Assembly (NCBI RefSeq): GCF_900119315.1
Contig: NZ_LT827010.1
Location: 4,745,001 to 4,809,000, forward strand
Reading direction: 5' to 3'
Source of the DNA: Actinoplanes sp. SE50/110
GTDB taxonomy: Bacteria; Actinomycetota; Actinomycetes; Mycobacteriales; Micromonosporaceae
Length of the DNA stretch: 64,000 nucleotides
In this document: in pieces, positions 49,758 to 57,871 of the stretch
How the letters are laid out: each line of letters begins with the position of its first letter
Numbering within the stretch: the first letter of the stretch is position 1
The notes under the pieces: model-generated
Database searches by the model: none
What the model saw: only the letters and a program-made list of their open reading frames with translations
Told to the model about the DNA's origin: nothing
Translations under genes and position numbers: made by a program

Positions 49758-49763
49758 ACTCTA
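49758..49763 (-). promoter_or_regulatory. -10 box of a leaderless promoter for the VOC gene
   Basis: TAGAGT on the minus strand lies 6 nt before the ATG at 49751, without a Shine-Dalgarno. Confidence 0.5.
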
Positions 49764-49796
49764 GGCGCGCACCTCAACTCGGGCGACCGGCGGCCG

Positions 49797-50996
49797 ATGT
49801 CTGCGGGCATGACGGATGGCATCGGTGGGGAGCGGTGGTTCGGCAGTGGGCACAGCACGCTGAGCGATCCGGCCGCGGCCGGGGCGGAGGCGGCCGCCGG
49901 CGCGCTGGGCGGGCGGGTGCCGGCCGTCGTGTTCGTGTTCTGCTCGGTCGGCTACCAGGTGCCCGAGCTGTTCGACGCGCTGCGGGCGCAGGCCGGGCCG
50001 GCCACGGTGATCGTCGGCTGCACGACGTCGGGGCAGTTGGCCGAGGGGCGGGTGAGTCGGGCCGGGGTGGCCATGACGGCGTGGGGCGGGGCGGGGTTCT
50101 CCGTCCGTACCCAGGTGTCGGAGAGCGTGAGTGGCCGCCTCCGGGAGTCGGGAGCGCGGGCCGCGTCGGCACTGGCCGGGATCGATGCGGAGCATCGGGC
50201 GTTGCTGATGATCGGGGACGGGTTGACCGGCACCCAGCACGAAATCGTGCGCGGCGCCTTCTCGGTGGCCGGCGCGGCGATCCCGCTGGTCGGCGGGTGC
50301 GCCGGGGACGACCTGACGTATGTGCGGACCTACCAGTTCCACGGCGGTCGCGACGGGGTGGCGATCCTGTCCGACGCGGTGGTCGGGGTGGCGGTCGGCT
50401 CGGATCGGCCGCTCGGGGTGGGCATCGCACACGGCTGGCGCAAGGACGGCGACGCGCTGGTGGTGACCAGCAGCCGTGACGGACGGGTGCTGGAGCTCGA
50501 CGGCGAACCGGCCCTGGACGTCTTCCTGCGCCGGCTGGGCGTGGACGAGTCCGCGCTCGACGACCCGGCCGGGTTCCGGGAGCTGGCGTTCCACCACCCG
50601 CTGGGGCTGTCCCGGCGCAGCGGCGAGGACATCCGGGTGATCCACGACGGAAACCGGACCGACCGGTCGCTGCTCTGCCTGGCCGACGTGCCGCAGGGCG
50701 CGCTGGTCTGGCTGATGGAGAGCGACAGCGACGCGCTGCTCGACGGGGCCGGCGAGGCGGCCGGGCAGGCGCTCGACGCGCTGGGCGGGGTCCCGGCGCT
50801 GGGCATGCTGGTGTTCGACTGCGCGGCCCGCTGGATCAAGCTGGGTGAGGCGGGGGTGGAGCGGGAGAACGCCGAGATCGGCAAACGGCTCGACGGCGTG
50901 CCGTACGGCGGCTTCTACACCAACGGGGAGATCGCCCGGGTCCGTGGCGCCCTCGGCATGCACCACTTCACCCTGGTCACCCTGGCCCTGGCCTGA
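49797..50996 (+). CDS. FIST-domain sensor protein
   Basis: 399 residues. FIST_N (~20-220) has VVFVFCSVGYQVPELFDAL, IVGCTTSGQLAEG and LVGGCAGDDLTYVRTYQF; FIST_C (~230-390) ends in RLDGVPYGGFYTNGEIARVRG. FIST proteins are soluble sensors, and one branch (NosP) binds heme and senses nitric oxide. ATG at 49797 is used; ATG at 49809 is equally possible. It is 14 bp upstream of a GGDEF-EAL gene in the same direction. FIST genes often sit beside c-di-GMP enzymes or sensor kinases and modulate them. Confidence 0.9.
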   Translation: MSAGMTDGIGGERWFGSGHSTLSDPAAAGAEAAAGALGGRVPAVVFVFCSVGYQVPELFDALRAQAGPATVIVGCTTSGQLAEGRVSRAGVAMTAWGGAGFSVRTQVSESVSGRLRESGARAASALAGIDAEHRALLMIGDGLTGTQHEIVRGAFSVAGAAIPLVGGCAGDDLTYVRTYQFHGGRDGVAILSDAVVGVAVGSDRPLGVGIAHGWRKDGDALVVTSSRDGRVLELDGEPALDVFLRRLGVDESALDDPAGFRELAFHHPLGLSRRSGEDIRVIHDGNRTDRSLLCLADVPQGALVWLMESDSDALLDGAGEAAGQALDALGGVPALGMLVFDCAARWIKLGEAGVERENAEIGKRLDGVPYGGFYTNGEIARVRGALGMHHFTLVTLALA

Positions 50997-51010
50997 GAAC
51001 GGACAGCACG

Positions 51011-52747
51011 ATGAACCACTGGTCGACCCATCAGCTCACCGAGTTCTTCGCCGCGGTCTGCGCGCCGCAGGAGGAACACTCCGCGATCATGGTCGCCGTC
51101 GAACGGGCTGCCGAGGTGCTGGAGACCGAGATCGGGGCGGTGCTGCGCGACGGCCGGGTCGAGGTGGCCTGGGGCGCGAGCCGCGAGCAGCTGCAGTCCC
51201 TGCTGGACGGTGACCCGCGGCCGGCGATGCTGACCGTGCCCGGGATCGGTGAGCTGCACGTGAGCACCGTCCGGTTCGGGGCGAAGCCGGGCGGGACGCT
51301 GCTGCTGGCCCGGGCCGGCGACCCGCTGGACCCGGAGGAGCGGCAGCTGCTGCAGGCGATGGCGCAGACGCTGGGCCTGGCGCTGACCAACATCGGCCTG
51401 CTCACCACGGAACGGTCGCTGCGCGAGGACCGGGAGCGGGAGGCGTCCGAGCGGCTCACCCTGATCGAGTCGCTGCGCGAGGCCCGGCACGACCCGCTGA
51501 CCGGTCTGCCGACCCGGATGCTGTTCCTCGAGATGCTCGCCGAGCGGCTGGCCGGCAGCGTGCCGGCCAGTGTGCTCTTCATCGACCTGGACCGGTTCAA
51601 GGCGGTCAACGACAGCCTCGGGCACCGGGCCGGCGACGAACTGCTCGGCCTGGTCGCCGGCCGGGTGCGCGGCTGCCTGCGGCCGACCGACACGGCCGCC
51701 CGGATCGGCGGCGACGAGTTCGCGGTGCTGCTCGCCGACTGCCCGGCGGACCAGGCCGTCCCGGTGGCGCAGCGGCTGATCGACGCGATCAAGAAGCCGT
51801 TCACGGTGGCCGGGCAGGACGTGTTCATCGGCGCCAGCATCGGGATCGCGGCCGGCCCCGGCCCGGCGCCCGGTGAGCTGCTGGGCAACGCAGACGTGGC
51901 GATGTACCGGGCCAAGACCGAGGGCCCGGGCAAGGTGGTGCTGTTCGAGCCGCAGATGCACGCCGAGGCCCTGGCCCGGCTGACCCTCAACGGCGATCTG
52001 CAGCGGGCGCTGACGCTGGGCGAGTTCCGGCTGCAGTATCAGCCGCTGATCGACCTGGACAGCGGCGAGCCGGTCGGGGTGGAGGCGCTGGTGCGCTGGC
52101 AGAACCCGGAGCGGGGGTACGTGTCGCCGGCCGACTTCGTGCCGATGGCCGAGGAGACCGGGTTGATCAGCGACCTGGGCCGGTGGGTGCTGCACACCGC
52201 CGGTCGGCAGGCGGCGGCCTGGCGCCGCACCCGCCCGCACCTGGGGATCAACGTGAACGTCTCGGGCCGCCAGCTGACCGATCCGCAGTTCGCCGCGGAC
52301 GTGGAGCGGATGCTCAGCGACACCCGGCTGCCGGCCGAGGCGGTCACCCTGGAGCTGACCGAGTCGGTGCTGATGAGCGACCCGAAGACGGCCATCGCCT
52401 GCCTGCGCGACCTGCAGGACCTCGGGGTGGACGTGTCGATCGACGACTTCGGGACCGGCTATTCGTCACTGTCCTACCTGCAGCGGCTGCCGGTCGACGA
52501 ACTGAAGATCGACCGGGCGTTCATCAGCAAGCAGATCCCGACGACCGCGGACATGGCGGTGATCCGGACGATCGTCGAGCTGGCCCGGACGCTGCGGCTG
52601 CGCACGGTGATCGAGGGGATCGAGACGGAGGCACAGCGCACCGCGATGCGGATGCTCGGGTGCGACCTGGGGCAGGGGTACCACCTGTGCCGGCCGGTGC
52701 ATCCGGAGGACCTGCTGGGCAGCATCACGCCGGCGGAGGCGGCCTGA
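51011..52747 (+). CDS. GGDEF-EAL c-di-GMP signalling protein with GAF-like N terminus
   Basis: 578 residues. Residues ~1-150 look like a GAF-type sensor that ends in a coiled linker. GGDEF domain follows, with the active-site motif GGDEF intact at 233-237 and the DxLT/DPLTGLPTR opener. EAL domain has the intact E358-A-L, LELTESVLM, and DDFGTGYSSLSYL. Both synthesis and hydrolysis of c-di-GMP are possible, and no membrane span is present. It is immediately downstream of the FIST gene, its likely partner. Confidence 0.95.
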   Translation: MNHWSTHQLTEFFAAVCAPQEEHSAIMVAVERAAEVLETEIGAVLRDGRVEVAWGASREQLQSLLDGDPRPAMLTVPGIGELHVSTVRFGAKPGGTLLLARAGDPLDPEERQLLQAMAQTLGLALTNIGLLTTERSLREDREREASERLTLIESLREARHDPLTGLPTRMLFLEMLAERLAGSVPASVLFIDLDRFKAVNDSLGHRAGDELLGLVAGRVRGCLRPTDTAARIGGDEFAVLLADCPADQAVPVAQRLIDAIKKPFTVAGQDVFIGASIGIAAGPGPAPGELLGNADVAMYRAKTEGPGKVVLFEPQMHAEALARLTLNGDLQRALTLGEFRLQYQPLIDLDSGEPVGVEALVRWQNPERGYVSPADFVPMAEETGLISDLGRWVLHTAGRQAAAWRRTRPHLGINVNVSGRQLTDPQFAADVERMLSDTRLPAEAVTLELTESVLMSDPKTAIACLRDLQDLGVDVSIDDFGTGYSSLSYLQRLPVDELKIDRAFISKQIPTTADMAVIRTIVELARTLRLRTVIEGIETEAQRTAMRMLGCDLGQGYHLCRPVHPEDLLGSITPAEAA

Positions 52748-52757
52748 GCCATAAAAC

Positions 52758-52818
52758 GAACGATCGTTCTTGACACGGCGGCACGAGGGGCTCCAAACTC
52801 TAAAACGAATGATCGTTC
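52758..52818 (+). promoter_or_regulatory. Two TetR-type operators before the membrane protein gene
   Basis: GAACGATCGTTC (52758-52769, perfect palindrome) and GAATGATCGTTC (52807-52818) each sit in an AAAACGAAnGATCGTTCT context, 49 bp apart. TTGACA lies between them. The second site is 16 bp before the gene. Such AACGA-N-TCGTT sites are typical of TetR-family repressors. Confidence 0.7.
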
Positions 52819-52834
52819 TCTTGTAGGAGCCGGC

Positions 52835-53830
52835 ATGAACACCGCACCGAGCCCCTGGCCGCGCGTCCTGGCCACCGTCGCCCTGCTCACGGTGATCATC
52901 AGCGCGCTGCTGACCGCGTTCGCCTGGCCCGCCACCCGGGCCGCGGTGCACGACATCCCGATCGCCGTCGCCGGTCCCCCGGCCGCCGCGGCCCGGGTCA
53001 CCGCGGCCGTCGCCGACAACCGCCCGGGCGCCTTCACGGTTTCCACCGTCGCCGGCACGGCCGCCGCGGAGACCGCCATCCGGCACCGCGACGTGTACGG
53101 CGCGATCGACCTCACCGGCGGCACCCCGCAGGTGCTCACCGCCTCGGCCGCCAGCCCGGCCGTCGCCCAGGCCCTACAGGGTGTCGCCGCGGCCCTCAGC
53201 GGATCGGCCGCTCCCCCGGTCCGCGACATCGTGCCGCTGCCCGCCGACGACGCCCGCGGCGCCGGCCTGGCCGCCGCCGCCCTGCCCATGGTCCTCGGCG
53301 GCATGCTCGCCGCAGTACTGCTCAGCCTGCGCGTCGACGGCGCCACCCGGCGGATCGCCGGCGCGCTCACCTATGCCGCGCTCGGCGGCCTCGCGATGAC
53401 CGCCATCCTGCAGTACTGGCTGGGCTCGCTGACCGGTGACTACCTGACCAACGCCGCGGTGATGGCGCTCGCCCTGGGCGCACCGGCACTGACCATCCTG
53501 GGCTTCGAGTCGCTGCTGGGCACGGCCGGCTTCGGCGCCGGCGCGGTCCTGCTGATGCTGCTGGGCAACCCGCTGAGCGGGGCGACCAGCGCGCCCGAGA
53601 TGCTGCCCGGGTGGTCCGGCGCCGCCGGGCAGTTCCTGCCGCCGGGGGCCTCGCAGTCCCTGCTGCGCTCGGCCGCCTTCTTCGACGGGCACGCCGCGGC
53701 CCGGCCACTGACCGTGCTGCTCTGCTGGCTGGCCGCGGGCCTGGCCCTGACCGTCGCCGGCAGCCGCCGGCGCAGCACCGCGGCGGCGGTCACCCGGGTC
53801 GCACCGGTACCGGCGGCGCCACACCGATAG
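52835..53830 (+). CDS. Membrane protein, ABC-2/YhgE-type permease-like
   Basis: 331 residues. One N-terminal span (VALLTVIISALLTAFAW) is followed by an extracytoplasmic domain (~35-145), then about five spans (GLAAAALPMVLGGMLAAVLL to PLTVLLCWLAAGLALTVAGS). The layout resembles the permease halves of ABC-2/YhgE (Pip) exporters, but no ATPase gene accompanies it. GTAGGAGC precedes the ATG. Two TetR-type operators lie upstream, so it is likely induced by a compound it may help to export. Confidence 0.78.
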   Translation: MNTAPSPWPRVLATVALLTVIISALLTAFAWPATRAAVHDIPIAVAGPPAAAARVTAAVADNRPGAFTVSTVAGTAAAETAIRHRDVYGAIDLTGGTPQVLTASAASPAVAQALQGVAAALSGSAAPPVRDIVPLPADDARGAGLAAAALPMVLGGMLAAVLLSLRVDGATRRIAGALTYAALGGLAMTAILQYWLGSLTGDYLTNAAVMALALGAPALTILGFESLLGTAGFGAGAVLLMLLGNPLSGATSAPEMLPGWSGAAGQFLPPGASQSLLRSAAFFDGHAAARPLTVLLCWLAAGLALTVAGSRRRSTAAAVTRVAPVPAAPHR

Positions 53831-53833
53831 GTT
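53828..53833 (+). promoter_or_regulatory. -10 box of a leaderless promoter for the PHP gene
   Basis: TAGGTT lies 7 nt before the ATG at 53841, without a Shine-Dalgarno. It overlaps the end of the upstream gene. Confidence 0.5.
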
Positions 53834-53840
53834 GGTGCGC

Positions 53841-54683
53841 ATGACCTTGCCGGCCGACAGCCATGTGCACAGCGAGTGGTCCTGGGACACCCGGGTCGGG
53901 TCGATGGAGGGCACCTGCGAGCGGGCCGTCGCGATCGGCCTGCCCGCGCTCGCGTTCACCGAGCACGTCGACCACACCAGCTGGCCGGTCCCGGTCGACG
54001 GCCCGTACGCGAGCCCGGAGCTGACCGCCGCCGCCGACGCCGACGGCATCCTGCACCCGCCCGCCTTCGACGCCGAGGGCTACCTGGCCGCCGTCGAACG
54101 CTGCCGCGACCGCTTCCCCGGCCTGCGGATCCTCACCGGGCTGGAGATCGGCGAGCCGCACTGGTACGCCGAGCAGTGCGCCAGGATCCTCTCGGCCGGC
54201 ACCTTCGACCGGGTCCTCGGCTCGCTGCACTGCCTGCCCGACGGCGCCGGCTTCGCCGAGCCGTGGGCGCTGTTCCCGCACCGCGACCCGGCCGCCCTGG
54301 TCCGCGAGTACCTCGCCGAGATCCCCCGGATGGTCGCCGGCGACGACCCGTTCACCGTGCTGGCGCACATCGACTATCCGCTGCGCTCCTGGCCCGCCGA
54401 GAAGTCCGGGCCGTTCGACCCGGCGTTGTTCGAGGACGATTTCCGGTACGCGTTGCGCGCCACCGCCGAGTCCGGCCGCGCCCTGGAGATCAACACCCGG
54501 ATCCCGATGGACGCCACCATCCTGCGCTGGTGGCACGAGGAGGGCGGCCGGGCGGTCAGCTTCGGCAGCGACGCGCACCGCCCCGAGCTGGTCGCCAACG
54601 GTTTCCGCGAGGCCACCGCGATGGCCGACGCCTTCGGCTTCCGCCCCGGCCGCACCCCGTGGGACCTGTGGCCCCGGGCCTGA
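53841..54683 (+). CDS. PHP-domain phosphoesterase (HisJ-like)
   Basis: 280 residues. PHP motifs are SHVHSEWSWD (metal-binding His pair), TEHVDH, LTGLEIGEPHW (Glu), LGSLHCLP, VLAHIDYPLR and SFGSDAHRPE. These are those of the HisJ type of histidinol-phosphatase, a metal-dependent phosphoesterase. The real substrate may differ, since histidine genes are not nearby. ATG at 53841 is supported by the -10 box; a longer frame from 53832 lacks support. Confidence 0.9.
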   Translation: MTLPADSHVHSEWSWDTRVGSMEGTCERAVAIGLPALAFTEHVDHTSWPVPVDGPYASPELTAAADADGILHPPAFDAEGYLAAVERCRDRFPGLRILTGLEIGEPHWYAEQCARILSAGTFDRVLGSLHCLPDGAGFAEPWALFPHRDPAALVREYLAEIPRMVAGDDPFTVLAHIDYPLRSWPAEKSGPFDPALFEDDFRYALRATAESGRALEINTRIPMDATILRWWHEEGGRAVSFGSDAHRPELVANGFREATAMADAFGFRPGRTPWDLWPRA

Positions 54684-54698
54684 CCGACGCCGGGCCGG

Positions 54699-55337
54699 TC
54701 AGGACGCCCCGGTGACCACGTCGCGCAGCGGACGGTCGTCGTCACCGTGGTAGTAGCGGACCTCCACGTCCGGCAGCTCCCGCTGCAACTCGTGCGCCAG
54801 CGCCAGACCCTCGGCGGCCCACGCGTCGTCCGCCCGATCCTCGTCGCGGGTCCCGTACCGCTCGAACGTCTCGTTCCACGCCCGCAGCCGCCGCACCAGC
54901 GACTCCGAGACGCCGTGATCGGCCAGCGACACCGGTGAGCCGCTGCCCCGCGGCCGCTCCCACACCGGATCGTGGACGCCGTACTCCGCCATCACCAGCA
55001 GCGTCGTCGGCCCGTCGTCCGCACCGTCCGGCCCGAAGGCGTACCACCCGAACTCGAAGCCGGGCCGGCGCGCGCCCTCGATCTCCGCGAGCAGGTCCAG
55101 CAGCAGCGCCCGGTCCCGCGCGGGCGTGGCCCAGTCAGCGTGTCCGCGCAGGAAGATCTGGGCCGTGGCCATCGCCTGCGGCCCGAGCAGGTGGCCGACA
55201 TGGTCCTGAAGGAACTGGAGCACCTCGTCGGGCACCCCGCCACGCCGATAGGCGTCCTCGGCGAGCAGCCAGGCCTGCAGCGCCCCGAGCGCCTCGGCCG
55301 TCTGCCGCCCGTCCGCCGCTGCCTGCCGGAAGTCCAC
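54699..55337 (-). CDS. Hypothetical protein
   Basis: 212 residues, acidic and soluble, no family recognised. N-terminal part is helical (VDFRQAAADGRQTAEALGALQ, HVGHLLGPQAMATAQIFLRGH); the rest contains FEFGWYAFGPDGADDGPTTLLV and the C-terminal DVEVRYYHGDDDRPL. GTG at 55337 is used, preceded by GTGAG. It converges with the PHP gene and is followed by a remnant-rich gap upstream. Confidence 0.65.
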   Translation of the reverse strand: MDFRQAAADGRQTAEALGALQAWLLAEDAYRRGGVPDEVLQFLQDHVGHLLGPQAMATAQIFLRGHADWATPARDRALLLDLLAEIEGARRPGFEFGWYAFGPDGADDGPTTLLVMAEYGVHDPVWERPRGSGSPVSLADHGVSESLVRRLRAWNETFERYGTRDEDRADDAWAAEGLALAHELQRELPDVEVRYYHGDDDRPLRDVVTGAS

Positions 55338-55637
55338 CTCACGATCCTGGCAGCCCGCACCGGGCCGCGTAGGCGTCCCGGGCGGATCCGGCAATCATGT
55401 GACGGCGGCGACGCCTTTGGCCGGGCCGCCCGACAGGCCGTGGACGTGCGGCTGGAACAGGCCGTCACCGGCTAGAGCGGGGTGCAGTGTCGCGTGGCCG
55501 GTTCCCGCAGCCCGGGCGGCGGCACGCCCGTCACGGCGCCTCACGCATCCTAGGAGGCTGGACCGCTTGCCTGGCCCTGCCGGTCCCAGGATGACCGGGT
55601 CCTCCCTACCGGCGGCGCCGCGCGGCATGGTGGTGGC
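55338..55637. other. 300-bp gap upstream of the second aldo/keto reductase
   Basis: No credible gene. A minus-strand frame ending near 55395 reads LAGDGLFQPHVHGLSGGPAK, protein-like but unrecognised and without a start; it may be a remnant. A GCATCCTAGGA near 55545 recalls the operator of the promoter modules, but its right half does not match. CATGGT lies 6 nt before the reductase ATG. Confidence 0.5.
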
Positions 55638-56477
55638 ATGAACCACGACCTGCCCGGCGGGCGCTACCGCGTCGGCGACCTCGACCTCACCCGTTTCGGC
55701 TACGGCGCGATGCAGCTCGCCGGGCCCGGCGTCTTCGGCCCGCCGAAAGACCGCGACGCCGCGATCGCCGTCCTGCGCACCGCCGTCGACCTGGGCATCA
55801 ACCACCTGGACACGGCCGACTTCTACGGCCCGCACGTGACCAACGAGATCATCCGCGAGGCCCTCGCCCCCTACCCGGACGATCTGCACATCGTCACCAA
55901 GGTCGGCGCCCGCCGCGACGAGACCGGCGGCTGGCCGCACGCCCGCAGCCCGCGCGAGCTGCGCGACCAGGTCCACGACAACCTGCGCCGCCTCGGCCTG
56001 GACACCCTCGACGTGGTCAACCTGCGGGTCGGCGGCTTCGACCGGCCCGAGCCGGGCTCGATCGCGGAGATGTTCGGCACCCTCGCCGACCTGCGCCGCG
56101 AGGGCCTGATCCGGCACCTGGGGCTGAGCACGGTCAGCGCCGAGCAGGTCGCCGAGGCGCAGGCCATCGCCCCGGTCGTCTGCGTGCAGAACTTCTACAA
56201 CCTGGCGAACCGGGAGGACGATCCGCTGATCGACGCGCTGGCCGCGCAGGGCATCGCCTACGTGCCCTATTTCCCGCTCGGCGGCTTCAGCCCGCTGCAG
56301 ACCGCCGAGTTGCGGCGGGCCGCCGACGACCTCGGCGCGACGCCGATGGCGGTCGCGCTCGCCTGGCTGCTGCGGCGCTCCCCGAACATCATGCTGATTC
56401 CCGGTACGTCGTCGGTCGCCCACCTGCGGGAAAACCTCGCCGGAGCGGCCCTCGACCTGCCGGCCGGCCTGTTCTAG
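55638..56477 (+). CDS. Aldo/keto reductase, paralogue of the one at 2601-3467
   Basis: 279 residues. It shares long blocks with the first reductase: FGYGAMQLAGPGVFGPPKDRD, DTADFYGPHVTNE (catalytic Asp, Tyr), TKVG (Lys), FYNLANREDDPLIDAL and IPGTSSVAHLREN. The final ~10-15 residues of the family are missing; it stops at PAGLF. Its TAG stop shares the palindromic CTAG with the convergent GNAT stop. No HxlR gene or matching palindrome is adjacent, so regulation differs from the paralogue. Confidence 0.92.
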   Translation: MNHDLPGGRYRVGDLDLTRFGYGAMQLAGPGVFGPPKDRDAAIAVLRTAVDLGINHLDTADFYGPHVTNEIIREALAPYPDDLHIVTKVGARRDETGGWPHARSPRELRDQVHDNLRRLGLDTLDVVNLRVGGFDRPEPGSIAEMFGTLADLRREGLIRHLGLSTVSAEQVAEAQAIAPVVCVQNFYNLANREDDPLIDALAAQGIAYVPYFPLGGFSPLQTAELRRAADDLGATPMAVALAWLLRRSPNIMLIPGTSSVAHLRENLAGAALDLPAGLF

Positions 56478-56929
56478 AGATCCTTGGCGAGGTTGCGGCC
56501 GGTCTCGACGAAGCCCAGCGCCTCGTACAGGGCGCGGGCGCCGGTGTTGTGGGCGAAGACGTGCAGGCCGATCCGGGTCAGTCCGCGCTCCCGGCACCAG
56601 CGCTCGACAGCCTGCATGATCGCCCGGCCGTGACCCTGCCGGCGCAGGTCCGGCTCGACAGCCACGTTGTGGACGAACGCGGCGCCGTGCTCCACCTTGA
56701 TCCAGAGGAAGCCGACCCGGCGGTCACCGTCATGGGCGTACCAGAGATGGTTGTCCGCGGTGGCGAAGCCGCCGGGCAGCAACCGCTGATAGGTGTCGGC
56801 GGCGAAACGGGCCGCATCGTGCGGTGACCGGCCGGACGCGATGACGCTCCGGGTGTAGTGCGCCTCCGCGTCGGCCCGCCACGACCGGTACTCCTCCTCG
56901 GTCATCGGCTCCAGCCGCACCCCGGTCAC
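56474..56929 (-). CDS. GNAT family N-acetyltransferase
   Basis: 151 residues. GNAT core: HLWYAHDGDRRVGFLWIKVE, VHNVAVEPDLRRQGHGRAIM (acetyl-CoA loop RRQGHG), LHVFAHNTGARALYEALGFVETG. GTG at 56929 overlaps the stop of the RDD gene (GTGA), so it is translated with it, an unusual addition to the MoxR cluster. Its stop and that of the aldo/keto reductase lie within one CTAG. Confidence 0.9.
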   Translation of the reverse strand: MTGVRLEPMTEEEYRSWRADAEAHYTRSVIASGRSPHDAARFAADTYQRLLPGGFATADNHLWYAHDGDRRVGFLWIKVEHGAAFVHNVAVEPDLRRQGHGRAIMQAVERWCRERGLTRIGLHVFAHNTGARALYEALGFVETGRNLAKDL

Positions 56930-57813
56930 ATCGACCCGCCGGGCGGCGTGCCGGGGCGCACCAGCCGCGGCGCGGCCTGCACGAACCGCCCGAAACCAGG
57001 CAGCAGCCGCTCGGTGACCAGGCGCCCGGCCATCAGCGACGCGGCCGACCGCCGGCGCCGCTCGGCGAGCACCGCGGCCAGGAAGTAGTACGGCGGGGTG
57101 CCCGGCGGTGGCGGTGGCGTCACCCGGGCGCCCACCTCACCGGCGAGCAGGTGCATCAGCGCGGTGCGGTGCGGCTCGGCCAGGTCACCGAAGCGGGACA
57201 GCAGCTGCCGCACCTGCCCGGCCAGCTCGTCGTCGACCGCGGCCAGGTCCAGCCCGGCCGCCCACGGGGCCAGGCCGACCGGCATGGCCGGCACGAAACG
57301 GAACGACATCGGCCGCCGCTCGTGCACCACGATCGTGCCGGCCGCGAGATCGCCGAGACGCCGGCCCTGCGCCGAGAACAGCATCACGGCCAGCGCCACC
57401 ACCCAGGTCACCAACGGCAGCAGCAGGCCGGGCCACTCGATGGCCAGGCCGACCAGGGCGCGGGTGAAGGCGTGCCGGGCCCGGATCGGACCGCCGTCCT
57501 CGCGGATCACCCGCAGGCCCATCGCCGACTTGCCGAGGCTGCGGCCGTTGGTCCGGGTCTCGACCAGCGTCGGATAGCCGAGCAGGACCAGCACGATCGC
57601 GATCCGCACCGTCGCCGCGTACAGCGCGTCGTCGACGATGCTCTCCGGCAGGGTGGCCAGCACCGCGCTGCCGACCATGGACAGGACGAGGGCGATGACC
57701 GCCTGCACCAGGATGTCGATGCCCAACGCGATGGCCCGGGAACCGAGCCGGGCCGGGCGCAGGTCGAGGGCGACCGCCTCGGCGGTGACCAGGTCGGTGG
57801 CTGCTGCTGTCAC
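56926..57813 (-). CDS. RDD family membrane protein
   Basis: 295 residues. RDD signature: the family's start LVTAEAVALDLRPARLGSRAIALGIDILVQ, three hydrophobic spans, and GRSLGKSAMGLRVIREDGGP followed by the LGDLAAGTIVVHERR block. The C-terminal half (~165-295) is a cytoplasmic tail with a PPPPPGTPPYYFLA segment. RDD proteins are membrane proteins of mostly unknown role. The actinobacterial context (SpoIIM-like, MoxR) is constant. GTG at 57813 is used; other GTGs up to 57828 are possible. Divergent from the SpoIIM-like gene. Confidence 0.88.
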   Translation of the reverse strand: MTAAATDLVTAEAVALDLRPARLGSRAIALGIDILVQAVIALVLSMVGSAVLATLPESIVDDALYAATVRIAIVLVLLGYPTLVETRTNGRSLGKSAMGLRVIREDGGPIRARHAFTRALVGLAIEWPGLLLPLVTWVVALAVMLFSAQGRRLGDLAAGTIVVHERRPMSFRFVPAMPVGLAPWAAGLDLAAVDDELAGQVRQLLSRFGDLAEPHRTALMHLLAGEVGARVTPPPPPGTPPYYFLAAVLAERRRRSAASLMAGRLVTERLLPGFGRFVQAAPRLVRPGTPPGGSM

Positions 57814-57871
57814 CCGCACAGCGTCCACTACGCTTCCGCACAACGAACCGGCGGGGGCGGCAGAACTCATG

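Noticed and set aside
55500..55570. Possible third copy of the promoter module upstream of the second aldo/keto reductase
   Set aside because: Only GCATCCTAGGA matches; the right half of the operator, the two other hairpins and the spacing do not.
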